Source: Kineococcus sp. NBC_00420 (GTDB lineage: Bacteria > Actinomycetota > Actinomycetes > Actinomycetales > Kineococcaceae). Taken from it: a DNA stretch of 64,000 bases. A program made the position numbers and the translations under genes. How positions within the stretch are numbered: the stretch's first letter is position 1; the number at the start of each line of letters is the position of its first letter. This document shows positions 38,590-47,986 of this stretch, in pieces. Location of the stretch: contig NZ_CP107930.1 in NCBI RefSeq assembly GCF_036021035.1, forward strand, positions 2,542,001-2,606,000. The letters are read 5' to 3'. The notes under the pieces are model-generated. The model did not search any database. It was not told where the DNA came from and saw only the letters and a list, made by a program, of their open reading frames with translations.

Positions 38590-39785
38590 GCGAGCGACTC
38601 AGCCGACGGCTGGAACTCGACCGCAGCAGCGAACGCCGCAGGGCGGCCCGGACCCTGCTGGCGAACCCCCTGCTGTTGCCCCGGGGACCCCAGGCCGACG
38701 AGTTCGTCCTCGTGCGCCGGCACGCCGACCACCTGCGGAGGTGGTTCGACCGGGAGACCGGGTGGCGGCTGCGGGTGGAACCGGAACTCGCCCGGCTGGA
38801 GAAGGTCCCGGCCGATGCGACGGACGGGACACGGCCCGCGCTGGACCGCCAGGGCCGCCCGCTGACCCGACGCCGCTACGTCCTGCTCTGTCTCGCGCTG
38901 GCCGCCCTGGAACGCTCCGAGGCCCAGACGACCCTCGGCCAACTGGCGGAGGAGGTCCTGCTCATGGTCACCGACGAGGAGTTCAGCAGCGTCGGTCTGA
39001 CGTTCAGCCTCGAGACGCGCGACGAACGTGGGGACCTGGTCGCCGTGGTCCGGGCCCTCCTCGCCCTGGGCGTGCTCAGCCGCATCAGCGGGGACGAGGA
39101 CGCCTTCGTCGCGAGCGGTGGTGACGTCCTCTACGACGTGGACCGGCACGTGCTGGCCGCGCTGCTGGTGGCACCGCGGGGGCCGTCGTTGCTCGCCGAG
39201 GTGGCACCCGAGGACCGGTTGACCGAACTCCTCGCCACCACGCCACCCCTCACCGACGACGCCCGCAACCACGCACTGCGGCAACGTCTCACGCGCCGAT
39301 TGCTGGACGACCCGGTCCTGCTGGCGGCTGAACTGGACGCCGACGAGCGGGCCTACCTCCTCAGCCAGCGGCGCGCCCTCGTGGACCGCGTCGAGGAGTT
39401 CACCGGACTGCGCGCGGAGATCCGGGCCGAGGGGGTCGCCATGGTGGATCCCGCAGACGACCTCACCGACCTCCGGATGCCGGAGGACGGGACCGACGGG
39501 CACGTGGCCCTGCTGGTCGCCGAGCGGCTGCTGGACGCCGACCCCGACGCCGTCCCCGTGCGGGTGCTGCACGCGATGGTCGCGTCGCAAGCGAGCCGGT
39601 ACGCCGCCTACTGGCGCAAGGACGCCCGACTGGCGGGGGCGGAGGTGGGCCTCGTCACCATCGCGGTCGACCGTCTCGAGGCACTGCACCTCGCCCGACG
39701 CGAGACCGACGCCGTCCGCGCCCTCCCCCCGCTGCACCGCTACGCACTGACCCCGGCCGGACCCCTCGGAGGCTCGACACCGTGA
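38586..39785 (+). CDS. jetB: Wadjet type I subunit JetB (KITE/MukE-like)
   Basis: The 399-aa protein (MSERLSRRLELDRSSERRRA...) resembles TIGR02678 (DUF2398). It contains winged-helix segments near RRRYVLLCLALAALERSEAQ. KITE proteins bind the kleisin and help shape the SMC ring. I placed the start at GTG 38586, which overlaps the jetA stop. A longer in-frame extension to 37812 would lie wholly inside jetA and is a shadow. Its stop overlaps jetC by 4 bp. Confidence 0.87.
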   Translation: MSERLSRRLELDRSSERRRAARTLLANPLLLPRGPQADEFVLVRRHADHLRRWFDRETGWRLRVEPELARLEKVPADATDGTRPALDRQGRPLTRRRYVLLCLALAALERSEAQTTLGQLAEEVLLMVTDEEFSSVGLTFSLETRDERGDLVAVVRALLALGVLSRISGDEDAFVASGGDVLYDVDRHVLAALLVAPRGPSLLAEVAPEDRLTELLATTPPLTDDARNHALRQRLTRRLLDDPVLLAAELDADERAYLLSQRRALVDRVEEFTGLRAEIRAEGVAMVDPADDLTDLRMPEDGTDGHVALLVAERLLDADPDAVPVRVLHAMVASQASRYAAYWRKDARLAGAEVGLVTIAVDRLEALHLARRETDAVRALPPLHRYALTPAGPLGGSTP

Positions 39786-42700
39786 ACCTGCCCGTCCCGC
39801 ACCTCGATCGCTGGCAACCGCTGCGGCTCGGTCTCGTCGACCTGTACCACTACGACACCGAGGAGTTCTGGTTCCACGACGGCCGTCTCCTGCTGCGCGG
39901 CAACAACGGAGCGGGCAAGTCGAAAGTGCTCGCGTTGACGCTCCCGTTCCTGCTGGACGGGGATACCTCGCCCTACCGCGTCGAGCCCGACGGTGACCGG
40001 AAGAAGCACATGGAGTGGAACCTGCTCCTCGGGGGAGCCCACGAGAACTCCGAACGGACCGGGTACGCGTGGCTGGAGTTCGGCCGGCTCGACGCCGAGA
40101 CCGGCCCGGAGTTCTTCGGGATCGGCTGCGGGATGAAGGCCGTCCGCGGTCGCAGCGGCGTCACGACGTGGTTCTTCACGACCTCCCGGCGCATCGGCGC
40201 GGAGCTCTCGCTGATCAGCCCGTCCCGCACAGCCTTGGCCAAGGCCCGCCTCGCCGAGGCCATCGGAGCGACGGGCACCGTCCACGACACCGCCAAGGGC
40301 TACCGCAAGCAGCTCGACGAGAAGCTGTTCCGGCTCGGTGAGGACCGGTACGCCGCTCTGGTGGACCTGCTGATCCAGCTGCGCCGACCGCAACTGACGA
40401 AGGAACCGGACGAAGCGCTGACGTCGGCCGCGCTCACCGAAGCGCTGCCCCCGATCGACGGGGGCATTCTCGCCGACGTCGCGGAGGCGTTCCGCGCGCT
40501 GGAGGAGGACCGCCGGGACCTCGAGGCGGTGGTCGAGGCCCGCGACGCCGCCGGCCGGTTCCTCGAGCACTACCACCGCTACGCGTGCACGGCAGCCCGC
40601 CGCCGCGCCGAGGCCCCCCGGCTGGCCCAGTCCGCCTACGAGGAGGTCCGTCGACAGCTGGGCCTGGCGCACGCGCAACGGCAAGAGGCCGAAACTGCCG
40701 TCCGAAGGGCCGAGACCACGCTCGAGGAACTCGACCTGGAACTGCAGCGCCTGCAGGCCCGGGAGAAGGCCCTGCAGGACAGTGACGACGCGCGGGCCGC
40801 GACAGACCTCCAGCAGGTCGCGGCCGCCGCGACGCGGGCACGTGAGGCAGCCCGGACCTCAGCCGAGCTGCACGATCAGGCGCTGGCCCGGGAACGCACC
40901 GCCGAGCGGGAGCTGGAGGACGCACGCACCGAGCACGACCGGGCCGCCACCGAGACCAGCGCGGCCGCTCACGACGTGCTGACCGCCGCGACCGCCGCCG
41001 GCCTGCCGACCGACGACCTCGAGGCGACCGACCCTGCCACGGTGCGCACCCGCGCGGAGCGCGAGACCGCGCGGCGTGCCGGGCAGGTGCGTCACGTCTC
41101 CGCCCTGCTCGACGAGGTCGCCTCCCTCGAGCGTGAACACCGACGGCTGCAGACCCAACTCGACCGGGAGGAGGCCGCCGCCGCCAGACTGCAGGAGCGT
41201 CTCGCCCTCGCGCGGGCCGACGTCGCCACCCGCGCCGCCGAGCACGTCGCCGACCTGCGCGCGCACCTCGCGTCGACGTCGCAACTCCGCGTCGACGACC
41301 TGGAAGGTCTGCTCTCCCGGACCCAGGTCTGGACCGAGTCGATGACCGGTGCCTCGCCGGCCCGCACGGCCGTCACCACAGCGGTCGAACGGCGCAGTCG
41401 GACGCTGGGGGGCCGCGACGCGGACCTGAGGAGTGCGCAGAGGGCGCGGAGCGACGCCATCGACACCCTGGAGGCCGAACGCGGACGACTCCTCGCCGGA
41501 GAGGACAGCTCGCCCCCCGCGGCGCGGTTCCGCGGGTCCGGCCGCGACCGTGACGGAGCACCCCTGTGGCGCCTGGTCGACTTCCGGGAGGATCTGACGG
41601 CCCTCGAGCGAGCGGGTCTCGAGGGAGCCCTGGAGGCCTCCGGGTTGCTCGACGGCTGGGTGTCCCCCGCGGGCGACCTCACCAGCCCGGACGGAGAGGC
41701 GCTGCTGGTGCCCACCACCGGGCGACCGCGACGATCCCTGGCGGGTCTGCTGCGTCCAGCCGTGGACCGCGAGGAACCTCGGGCGGCGACGGTCTCCGAC
41801 CCCACCCTCACGACCCTGCTCGAGTGCATCGGGACGGGCGAGGGCGAGGTGCGGGCCGACGTCGACGGCAGCTACCAGCTCGGGGTCCTGACGGGGCGGT
41901 GGTCGAAACCCGAGGCGGAGTTCCTGGGTCGGGGCGCCCGGGAAGCGGCGCGCCGCCGACGCCTGCGCGAGATCGACGAAGAGACCCGGCTCCTGCAGTC
42001 CGAGGTCGCCGCGCTCCAGGAGCAGATCACCGAGGTCGAGGAGCACCTGCGCGTCCTCGGCGTCGAACTCGCGGAGGTTCCCGACGAAGGCCCCCTGCGG
42101 AGTGCCCACTCGCTGGTCCTCACGCTGAGCACCGCGGTGACCGAAGCGGAGGAGCAGCTCGAACGCGATCGCGCGGACGTGACCGCGGCCCGGGAACGGG
42201 CCCTCTCCCGCCGCGCGGGCGGCGAGGACGACGCCGGACAACTCGGGCTGCCGTTCACCAGCGAGGGCCTCCAGGAGGTCACCGGGGCCCTGGCGGAGTT
42301 CCGGCTGGCCGTCGCCGGCTACGTCCCGGCCCGCGTCCGCCTGCAGCTCGCCACGACTCGGGTGAGCACGACGTCGGGCGCCGCGCAGCTGCGGCAGGAG
42401 GAGTCGAGAGCCGCGCAGCGGGAACTGGCGACCCGACGCGGCGAGGAGGCCGCCGCCGCCGAACGCTTCACCACACTCGAGGCCACGGTGGGTGCGGCCG
42501 TTCAGGAACTCCGCCGGCGCCTCGGGGAGGTGGAGACGGCCCGTAGGAAGGCCCGGGACAGTGAACGCACCACCCGTTCCCGCCTCACGACGACGACCGA
42601 GGCGCTCGGTCACGCGAAGGGGGAGATCGTGCGCCTCGACCTCGACCTCGCCCAGGAGACCGAACGACGCGCGACGGCCGCCGAGAGCCTGTACCGGTTC

Positions 42701-43855
42701 GCCTGCACGGGTGTCCTCGCTGTCGCCCTCCCCGAGCTGGAGATCCCGGACACCGCAGTGGTGTGGGCCCCGGACCCCACCGTCCGTCTGGCGCGCCAGG
42801 TCGAACAGGCCCTCGAGATCCCCTTCGACGACAACGCCTGGCGCCGGGTGCAGCAGACCGTGACGGAGGAGGTGAAACCCCTCGCCGACACGCTCTCCCG
42901 TCACGGGCACTCGGCGGAACTCAACCTGTCCGAGGACGTCGTCCGCGTCGAGGTCCGCTACGCCGGACGACCCAGGACCGTGCCGGCGCTGCGCGATGAA
43001 CTCGTCGCCGACGCGGAGCAGCGTCGACAACTCCTCGACGCGCGGGAACGCGAGGTCCTGGAGAACCACCTCGTCGCCGAGGTCGCGAGCGCCCTGCAGG
43101 AACTCATCGGAGCCGCCGACCGCCAGGTCAACGACATGAACGCCGAACTGGAACGCCGCCCCACGAGCACCGGCATGCGGTTGCGGATGCAGTGGCGTGT
43201 CGTCGAGGACGGTCCCGCGGGTCTCACCCAGGCGCGGGAACGGCTGTTGCGGCAGAGCGCCGATGCCTGGTCGCTCTCCGACCAGTCCGCGGTCGGAGCC
43301 TTCCTCAAGGACCGCATCGACGCCGTGCGCGCCGACCGCGAAGGGGTCGGCACGTGGCTGGAACACCTCACGACCGCGTTGGACTACCGGTCGTGGCACC
43401 GGTTCGTCGTGCAGCGCTACCAAAACGGGCAGTGGCGGCCCGCGTCCGGCCCCGCGTCGGGCGGGGAGAAGGTGCTCGCCGCCAGCGTTCCCCTCTTCGC
43501 CGCGGCCTCGGCGCACTACCGCTCGGCAGGCAACCCGCACGCGCCCCGGATCATCACCCTCGACGAAGCCTTCGCCGGCGTGGACGACACCGCGCGGGCC
43601 GACTACCTCGGGTTGCTGGCCGAGTTCGACCTCGACGTCGTCATGACCAGCGAACGAGAGTGGGCGTGCTACCCGCAGGTGCCGGGGATCGCGATCAGCA
43701 ACGTCTCCCGTCGGGAGGGCGTCGACGCCGTCCTCGTCACCTCCTACCGGTGGGACGGGCGTCGCAAGCAGCGGGTCGCACGCCCGGTCAGTCAGGAACT
43801 GCCGGTCGTCGCGCCCCGGACCGGCGTTCCGGACCAGGAGGGCCTGTTCCCGTGA
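39782..43855 (+). CDS. jetC: Wadjet type I subunit JetC (SMC/MukB-like ATPase)
   Basis: The 1357-aa SMC-like ATPase (TIGR02680 type) has Walker A GNNGAGKS at 40-47, two long coiled-coil stretches (about 285-480 and 700-1010) around a hinge-like region, an ABC signature SGGEK near 1226 and Walker B IITLDEAF near 1258. It drives DNA loop extrusion. All key motifs look intact. The start is GTG, overlapping the jetB stop, and the stop overlaps jetD, so the operon is tightly coupled. The very long antisense frame over this gene is a GC-rich shadow. Confidence 0.92.
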   Translation: MNLPVPHLDRWQPLRLGLVDLYHYDTEEFWFHDGRLLLRGNNGAGKSKVLALTLPFLLDGDTSPYRVEPDGDRKKHMEWNLLLGGAHENSERTGYAWLEFGRLDAETGPEFFGIGCGMKAVRGRSGVTTWFFTTSRRIGAELSLISPSRTALAKARLAEAIGATGTVHDTAKGYRKQLDEKLFRLGEDRYAALVDLLIQLRRPQLTKEPDEALTSAALTEALPPIDGGILADVAEAFRALEEDRRDLEAVVEARDAAGRFLEHYHRYACTAARRRAEAPRLAQSAYEEVRRQLGLAHAQRQEAETAVRRAETTLEELDLELQRLQAREKALQDSDDARAATDLQQVAAAATRAREAARTSAELHDQALARERTAERELEDARTEHDRAATETSAAAHDVLTAATAAGLPTDDLEATDPATVRTRAERETARRAGQVRHVSALLDEVASLEREHRRLQTQLDREEAAAARLQERLALARADVATRAAEHVADLRAHLASTSQLRVDDLEGLLSRTQVWTESMTGASPARTAVTTAVERRSRTLGGRDADLRSAQRARSDAIDTLEAERGRLLAGEDSSPPAARFRGSGRDRDGAPLWRLVDFREDLTALERAGLEGALEASGLLDGWVSPAGDLTSPDGEALLVPTTGRPRRSLAGLLRPAVDREEPRAATVSDPTLTTLLECIGTGEGEVRADVDGSYQLGVLTGRWSKPEAEFLGRGAREAARRRRLREIDEETRLLQSEVAALQEQITEVEEHLRVLGVELAEVPDEGPLRSAHSLVLTLSTAVTEAEEQLERDRADVTAARERALSRRAGGEDDAGQLGLPFTSEGLQEVTGALAEFRLAVAGYVPARVRLQLATTRVSTTSGAAQLRQEESRAAQRELATRRGEEAAAAERFTTLEATVGAAVQELRRRLGEVETARRKARDSERTTRSRLTTTTEALGHAKGEIVRLDLDLAQETERRATAAESLYRFACTGVLAVALPELEIPDTAVVWAPDPTVRLARQVEQALEIPFDDNAWRRVQQTVTEEVKPLADTLSRHGHSAELNLSEDVVRVEVRYAGRPRTVPALRDELVADAEQRRQLLDAREREVLENHLVAEVASALQELIGAADRQVNDMNAELERRPTSTGMRLRMQWRVVEDGPAGLTQARERLLRQSADAWSLSDQSAVGAFLKDRIDAVRADREGVGTWLEHLTTALDYRSWHRFVVQRYQNGQWRPASGPASGGEKVLAASVPLFAAASAHYRSAGNPHAPRIITLDEAFAGVDDTARADYLGLLAEFDLDVVMTSEREWACYPQVPGIAISNVSRREGVDAVLVTSYRWDGRRKQRVARPVSQELPVVAPRTGVPDQEGLFP

Positions 43856-45087
43856 GCGATGCCCGGCTGGAGCGGCTGCTGGGTGGACCCCACACCCGCT
43901 GGCTGGTCGACCGGGTGCGGCGCCGCCTCGCGGCGGGGAGCACGACGCAGGGCACCGTCACCCTCCCTCGAGCCTCGGCCGAGCAGCGGGCTGCGCTCGA
44001 GACCCTGCTGGGTCGCCCGGCAGGACGCGGTCGGTCTCTGAGCGTCCGCCTGGAGGACGTCGACGCGGTGCTGCGCACTGCCGGTCTCCCCGGCCTCGCC
44101 ACGGCCGTCGAGACCTTGACGGGTCCGGTGCAGATCCGGGCGCACCTGCTCGCCGAGCGGGCGAGCGCGTGGGACGAACTCGTCGCCCCGCTCGACCAGG
44201 TGTGCGCGGTGGAGCGGTGGGCCGACTGGTGGGCCGCCACCCGCGATGCCAGCCCCCTCCGGCGAACGCTGGCCGCGCAGACGGACGCCGCAGGGTTCAC
44301 CGCGTCCCTCGCCGCGGTCCTCGACGCACTCCCCGGTCGTGACGAGGCACTCGGAGCCTTCGCGCAGCGGACGTGCCACAACCCGCACGCGCTCGACGAC
44401 GGCCCGCTGGCCGACCTCGTCCTCGCCGCCGGCGCCCGCTGGCACGACCTGGAGCGCCCCGTCTCGGCAGCGGGACGTCGGGCCCTGTGGGCTCGGCTCG
44501 GCGTGGTCCGCGACGAACTCTCCTCCACCGTCCTCAGCCTCGGCCTGCCCGGCGACGGGACACCCACGGGCCGGGCGCTCACCGCCTGGCGGGACACCGG
44601 GACCCCGGTGGTGCTGACCCTGCGCCACCTCGCCCGGTCCCCCCTCGAGTTCCCCGACCTCGCGGGGGTCACCGTCCACGTCTGCGAGAACCCCGTCGTC
44701 GTCGCGGCTGCCGCGGACGAGCTGGCGGCCGGGGCCCCTCCCCTGGTGTGCACGTCAGGGCGCCCCGGCGCAGCGGTCGTCGCACTGCTGCGCGCCGTCC
44801 TCGCCTGCGGTGGCCGACTGGCCCACCACGGCGACTTCGACTGGGGCGGGATGGCGATCGCCAGGACCGTGATGGAACTCGGCCCGGCGGAGCCGTGGCG
44901 GCTCGACGCCGACAGCTACCGTTCGGCCGTCCACCAGCACGTCGGGCGACCGCTCCGCGGACGGGCCGTCGCGACCCCGTGGGACCCGGAACTCCGTGAA
45001 GCGATGGAGGAGAACGGGTCCGGGGTCGACGAGGAGGCCGTTCTCCCCGAACTGCTCACCGATCTCCGCCGGGCCCACCGCCCGTGA
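43852..45087 (+). CDS. jetD: Wadjet type I subunit JetD (TOPRIM nuclease)
   Basis: The 411-aa protein resembles TIGR02679 (DUF2399). The C-terminal TOPRIM-like domain has a catalytic-type Glu in HVCENPVVV near 280 and the DxD pattern in HHGDFDWGGMAIA near 320-332. JetD cleaves plasmid DNA after the SMC complex stalls on a small circle. The start is GTG 43852 in a GTGA overlap with jetC. Active-site residues are present, so the complete system should work. Confidence 0.89.
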   Translation: MSDARLERLLGGPHTRWLVDRVRRRLAAGSTTQGTVTLPRASAEQRAALETLLGRPAGRGRSLSVRLEDVDAVLRTAGLPGLATAVETLTGPVQIRAHLLAERASAWDELVAPLDQVCAVERWADWWAATRDASPLRRTLAAQTDAAGFTASLAAVLDALPGRDEALGAFAQRTCHNPHALDDGPLADLVLAAGARWHDLERPVSAAGRRALWARLGVVRDELSSTVLSLGLPGDGTPTGRALTAWRDTGTPVVLTLRHLARSPLEFPDLAGVTVHVCENPVVVAAAADELAAGAPPLVCTSGRPGAAVVALLRAVLACGGRLAHHGDFDWGGMAIARTVMELGPAEPWRLDADSYRSAVHQHVGRPLRGRAVATPWDPELREAMEENGSGVDEEAVLPELLTDLRRAHRP

Positions 45088-45750
45088 TCCGCAGGAACGC
45101 CCCCACTCGGCCCGCCCGTCGGGACTCGAGGGCAGGTGGTCCCAGCGCGCGGGACAGCGCCACGTCGAGCCGGCGGTCGGGGGCGCGAACACCTCGACGA
45201 GCACAGCCCGGAATCCTCCTGCGCGACGTGCAACAGGTCCTGAACGCGGAGCCGTTCCAGCCCGGCGGTCTCGCTCCCGGCACCGCCCGCACATCCGCAC
45301 CTCGACGGAACCCGGCCGCTCGCGCTGGGTCTCGAGCAACCGCACCAGTCGCTCGGTGCGGATCAGGAACACGGGAACGAGTTCGCCGACGCGTCGCGAG
45401 ACCCGCTGCCCGGATCCGTGGGCGAGGTGCACCTCCGGTTGCACCGGGATTCCCGTCCGCTCGAGCAGGTGCGCGTAGGCGGCGAGTTGGAGCAGCGCCG
45501 TCACCCGTTCGGCATCGCTTCCCGGGAGGCGGGATCCAACGCCATCAGCGCCGCAGCGCTGTCGTAGGCGTCCGGGACGGTCCAGCGTTCGCACGCCGGC
45601 CCACCAGCCGAACCGGTCCACGTACCCGGCGAGGAGGCACTGTTCGTGCGCGTCACCGACCGCGGCGACCACGAGGTCGAAGGCCGGGTGCACGAGCGAG
45701 CCGTCGTCGAGCACGAACCCCGGACGGCGCTCCGGGCGAGGCTTCAGTTC
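45080..45750 (-). pseudogene. Decayed RecB-type (TM0106 family) nuclease gene
   Basis: On the minus strand, fragments typical of the TM0106/RecB family nucleases follow in order: PGFVLDDGSLVHPAFDL, GDAHEQCLLAGYVDRFG, then VTALLQLAAYAHLLERTGIP, then VHLAHGSGQRVSRRVGEL. The segments between them, including the catalytic PD-(D/E)XK part, are missing or out of place. Near 45,280 the frame shifts into one containing ETAGLERLRVQDLLHVAQED. The pattern shows internal deletions plus a frameshift, so the gene is dead. It lies between jetD and the DUF262 gene. Confidence 0.6.
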
Positions 45751-47878
45751 ACTCCGCCGCGTCGTCGACGCCGTCCCCCGCCGCGAGCTGCTCCCGGAGT
45801 TTCCGCAGCGTGGTCACCCCCGCGCGATCGGTGGACCAGAACCACCAACCGTTCAGGGCGTGCCCGGCCACGGCCTTGGCCGCACCCGACAGGGTCTCGA
45901 ACGCGACACCGTCGACGACGATCCACCCCTCGGCCCGGACCCGGGCTTCGTGCTCACGCTCCGCACGGCGAGCGTAGATCGGCTGGTCCGGCTGCAGCAG
46001 ACCGGCCTGCAACAGGTCGCGGACCGAGATGTGCGCCAGGTCGGTGCTGCCGAGGTCGGGACGGACGGCGTGGCCGGCGGGTGCGGGCCAGACCTGGAGC
46101 AGTCGTCCGGTCAGTTCGTCGGTCCGCACGTCGATCACCGTCTCGTCCCAGCCGTCCTCGCCGGCCTCGCGAACACGCCGGTTCAGCATGAGGACGTCGT
46201 GGGCGTTGAGAGCCTCGCGCTTCCCGCCGGTCCCGAGCCACGGACCGTTGGAGACCTTGCTGTTCAGGCTGCCCGTGACCAGGGTCAGGTTCCCGAGGAC
46301 GTGGACGTGCTCGGTCCGGCGCTGCTTCGCGACGGGGTTGTCCCCGATGCTCCAGTTCGTCTCCCACGTCTGCGGCAGGACGTGCTCGATCGCCAGCTTG
46401 TTCCGGCCCACGCGGGAATCGGCGAAACGCTTGGCCCCGGGGATGCCATAGCCGCGCGCGTGGTCCTCGACCGCCTCGAGCACCATGCGCAGCCGGCCGC
46501 GTCGCAGACGCCGGTAGACCGGCGAGGTCCGCAGCTGATCACGGACCTCGGCGTCCGGTGGCCAGTACGTCCCGGACGACGTCTGCTGCGCCAGGACGCG
46601 TGTCGTCACGGAGCCGGCCTCCGACCGCGGGGAGTTCCTCAGCACCTGCAAGAGCTCCGCCACCAACCGCGCGTACCCGGCGGTGCTGAGCCGCAGCAGC
46701 GATCTGCGCACGGCCCAGCTCTCCACCGACCCCAGGAGTTCGTCGAGCTGGTCCCCGGGGATCGGCTCCTGGTCCGGATCCAGCGCCCACAGCAGGACCG
46801 CGCGGACGCTTTCCTGGTTCAACGCGCCCGTGCGGTAGACGAACAACCCCAGCCGGTCGAGGTCTCCGTCGTACCGCTGGCCGCTCACGATGAACTCGCG
46901 GTACACGACGGCCGAGGCGTGGAGCCGCGGGAGGAGGTCCGTCATCGCCTCGCTGGCCTCGACCTGGGCGTAGTGCTTGAAGCGGGTGAAGACCTGTCGC
47001 GGCGGCACCTCTTCGGCCACCCGCGCGGTCAGCCACTGGGTGAGGAACACGGACGATCGGGGTTGCGGTGTCGTCCCGACGGTGACCTCCTTCTCCCAGA
47101 ACGGGGTCTCGAACTGCCGCCAGAACTTCTCGTACATCGTCTGCGCCTGGCTCGGGGTGGCGTCGAGCCGCTGGAACACGAAGTTCTTCACCAGGTCGGC
47201 TGCCGACAGCGGAGTGCCGCGGGCGTTGAGGGTCTCGAAGATCTCCTGGGCGTCTTCGTCGACGCCGAGCTGGATGACGACGAGCTGCAGCTTGGTCCGC
47301 AGGACGTGGGTCAGCGCCGTCGCCCGCCGAACGGCGTCCTCGTCCCCGATCCACTCCTCGGCGACGTCGCGGAACCAGGTGTGTGCCGCCGCCACCTGCT
47401 GCTGCCCCACCGCCGGGCCCGTGTGTCCGGTGCCCGTCATGGCGGCGACGAACGCGTCGCGGTCGCGGTTCGTGGGCCACACCTTGAACCGGTCGTGCTC
47501 GACCCCACGGAAGGGCGCGTCGTTCTCGACGAGCGTGCGCAACTGGTCGGCGGCCTGGTGCGCGCCGGCCTCGAGGGCGACGGAACGGACGGCGTCGAGC
47601 AGCAGCTGCAACGTCGTGAGCCGTTGTTGCCCGTCGATCACCGTGAGGTTCGGGATGCCACCGACGACGTACGGGCGGCTCTGCAGGACGACCGCCCCCA
47701 GGAAGTGCGGCACGGTGTCCGGACCGTTCAGAGCGAGTTCGGCCAGCCGCCGGACGTCGGCCCAGAGGGGTGCCCACTGTCCTTCGCGGGTCCAGACGTA
47801 CGGCCGCTGGAACAGCGGTACGTCGAGGCGCTGGGGCGCGTAGAACACCTCGTGGGGTGTCCGGACGATCGTCTCCAC
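45749..47878 (-). CDS. DUF262/DUF1524 GmrSD-like modification-dependent restriction protein
   Basis: The 709-aa protein has an N-terminal DUF262 (ParB-like) domain with the NTP-binding DGQQRLTTLQ near 80-90 and FETLNARGTPLSAAD near 215. A DUF1524 HNH nuclease domain has IEHVLPQTW near 494 and LGNLTLVTGSLNSK near 525. A C-terminal segment (about 645-700, with VVDGVAFETLSGAAKAV and NGWWFW) resembles RAMA-type domains, proposed to read modified bases. GmrSD relatives use nucleotide hydrolysis to cut DNA with modified cytosines, such as phage DNA. Start GTG 47878 has no clear Shine-Dalgarno sequence. Target modification is unknown. Confidence 0.87.
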   Translation of the reverse strand: METIVRTPHEVFYAPQRLDVPLFQRPYVWTREGQWAPLWADVRRLAELALNGPDTVPHFLGAVVLQSRPYVVGGIPNLTVIDGQQRLTTLQLLLDAVRSVALEAGAHQAADQLRTLVENDAPFRGVEHDRFKVWPTNRDRDAFVAAMTGTGHTGPAVGQQQVAAAHTWFRDVAEEWIGDEDAVRRATALTHVLRTKLQLVVIQLGVDEDAQEIFETLNARGTPLSAADLVKNFVFQRLDATPSQAQTMYEKFWRQFETPFWEKEVTVGTTPQPRSSVFLTQWLTARVAEEVPPRQVFTRFKHYAQVEASEAMTDLLPRLHASAVVYREFIVSGQRYDGDLDRLGLFVYRTGALNQESVRAVLLWALDPDQEPIPGDQLDELLGSVESWAVRRSLLRLSTAGYARLVAELLQVLRNSPRSEAGSVTTRVLAQQTSSGTYWPPDAEVRDQLRTSPVYRRLRRGRLRMVLEAVEDHARGYGIPGAKRFADSRVGRNKLAIEHVLPQTWETNWSIGDNPVAKQRRTEHVHVLGNLTLVTGSLNSKVSNGPWLGTGGKREALNAHDVLMLNRRVREAGEDGWDETVIDVRTDELTGRLLQVWPAPAGHAVRPDLGSTDLAHISVRDLLQAGLLQPDQPIYARRAEREHEARVRAEGWIVVDGVAFETLSGAAKAVAGHALNGWWFWSTDRAGVTTLRKLREQLAAGDGVDDAAE

Positions 47879-47986
47879 GTGATCATCCTGCCGCGCGACC
47901 GAGCAGCCGCCACCGTGTCGGGTGTCGCCGGCCCACGACGGCCGGGAAGCGCAGCTCGACCGACGTGAGCCGACCGCGGAGCGGCC

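Noticed and set aside
40859-43540. 893-codon minus-strand reading frame
   Set aside because: It lies entirely antisense to jetC and has low-complexity Arg/Gly/Val composition with no domain. High GC content removes stop codons from the opposite strand.
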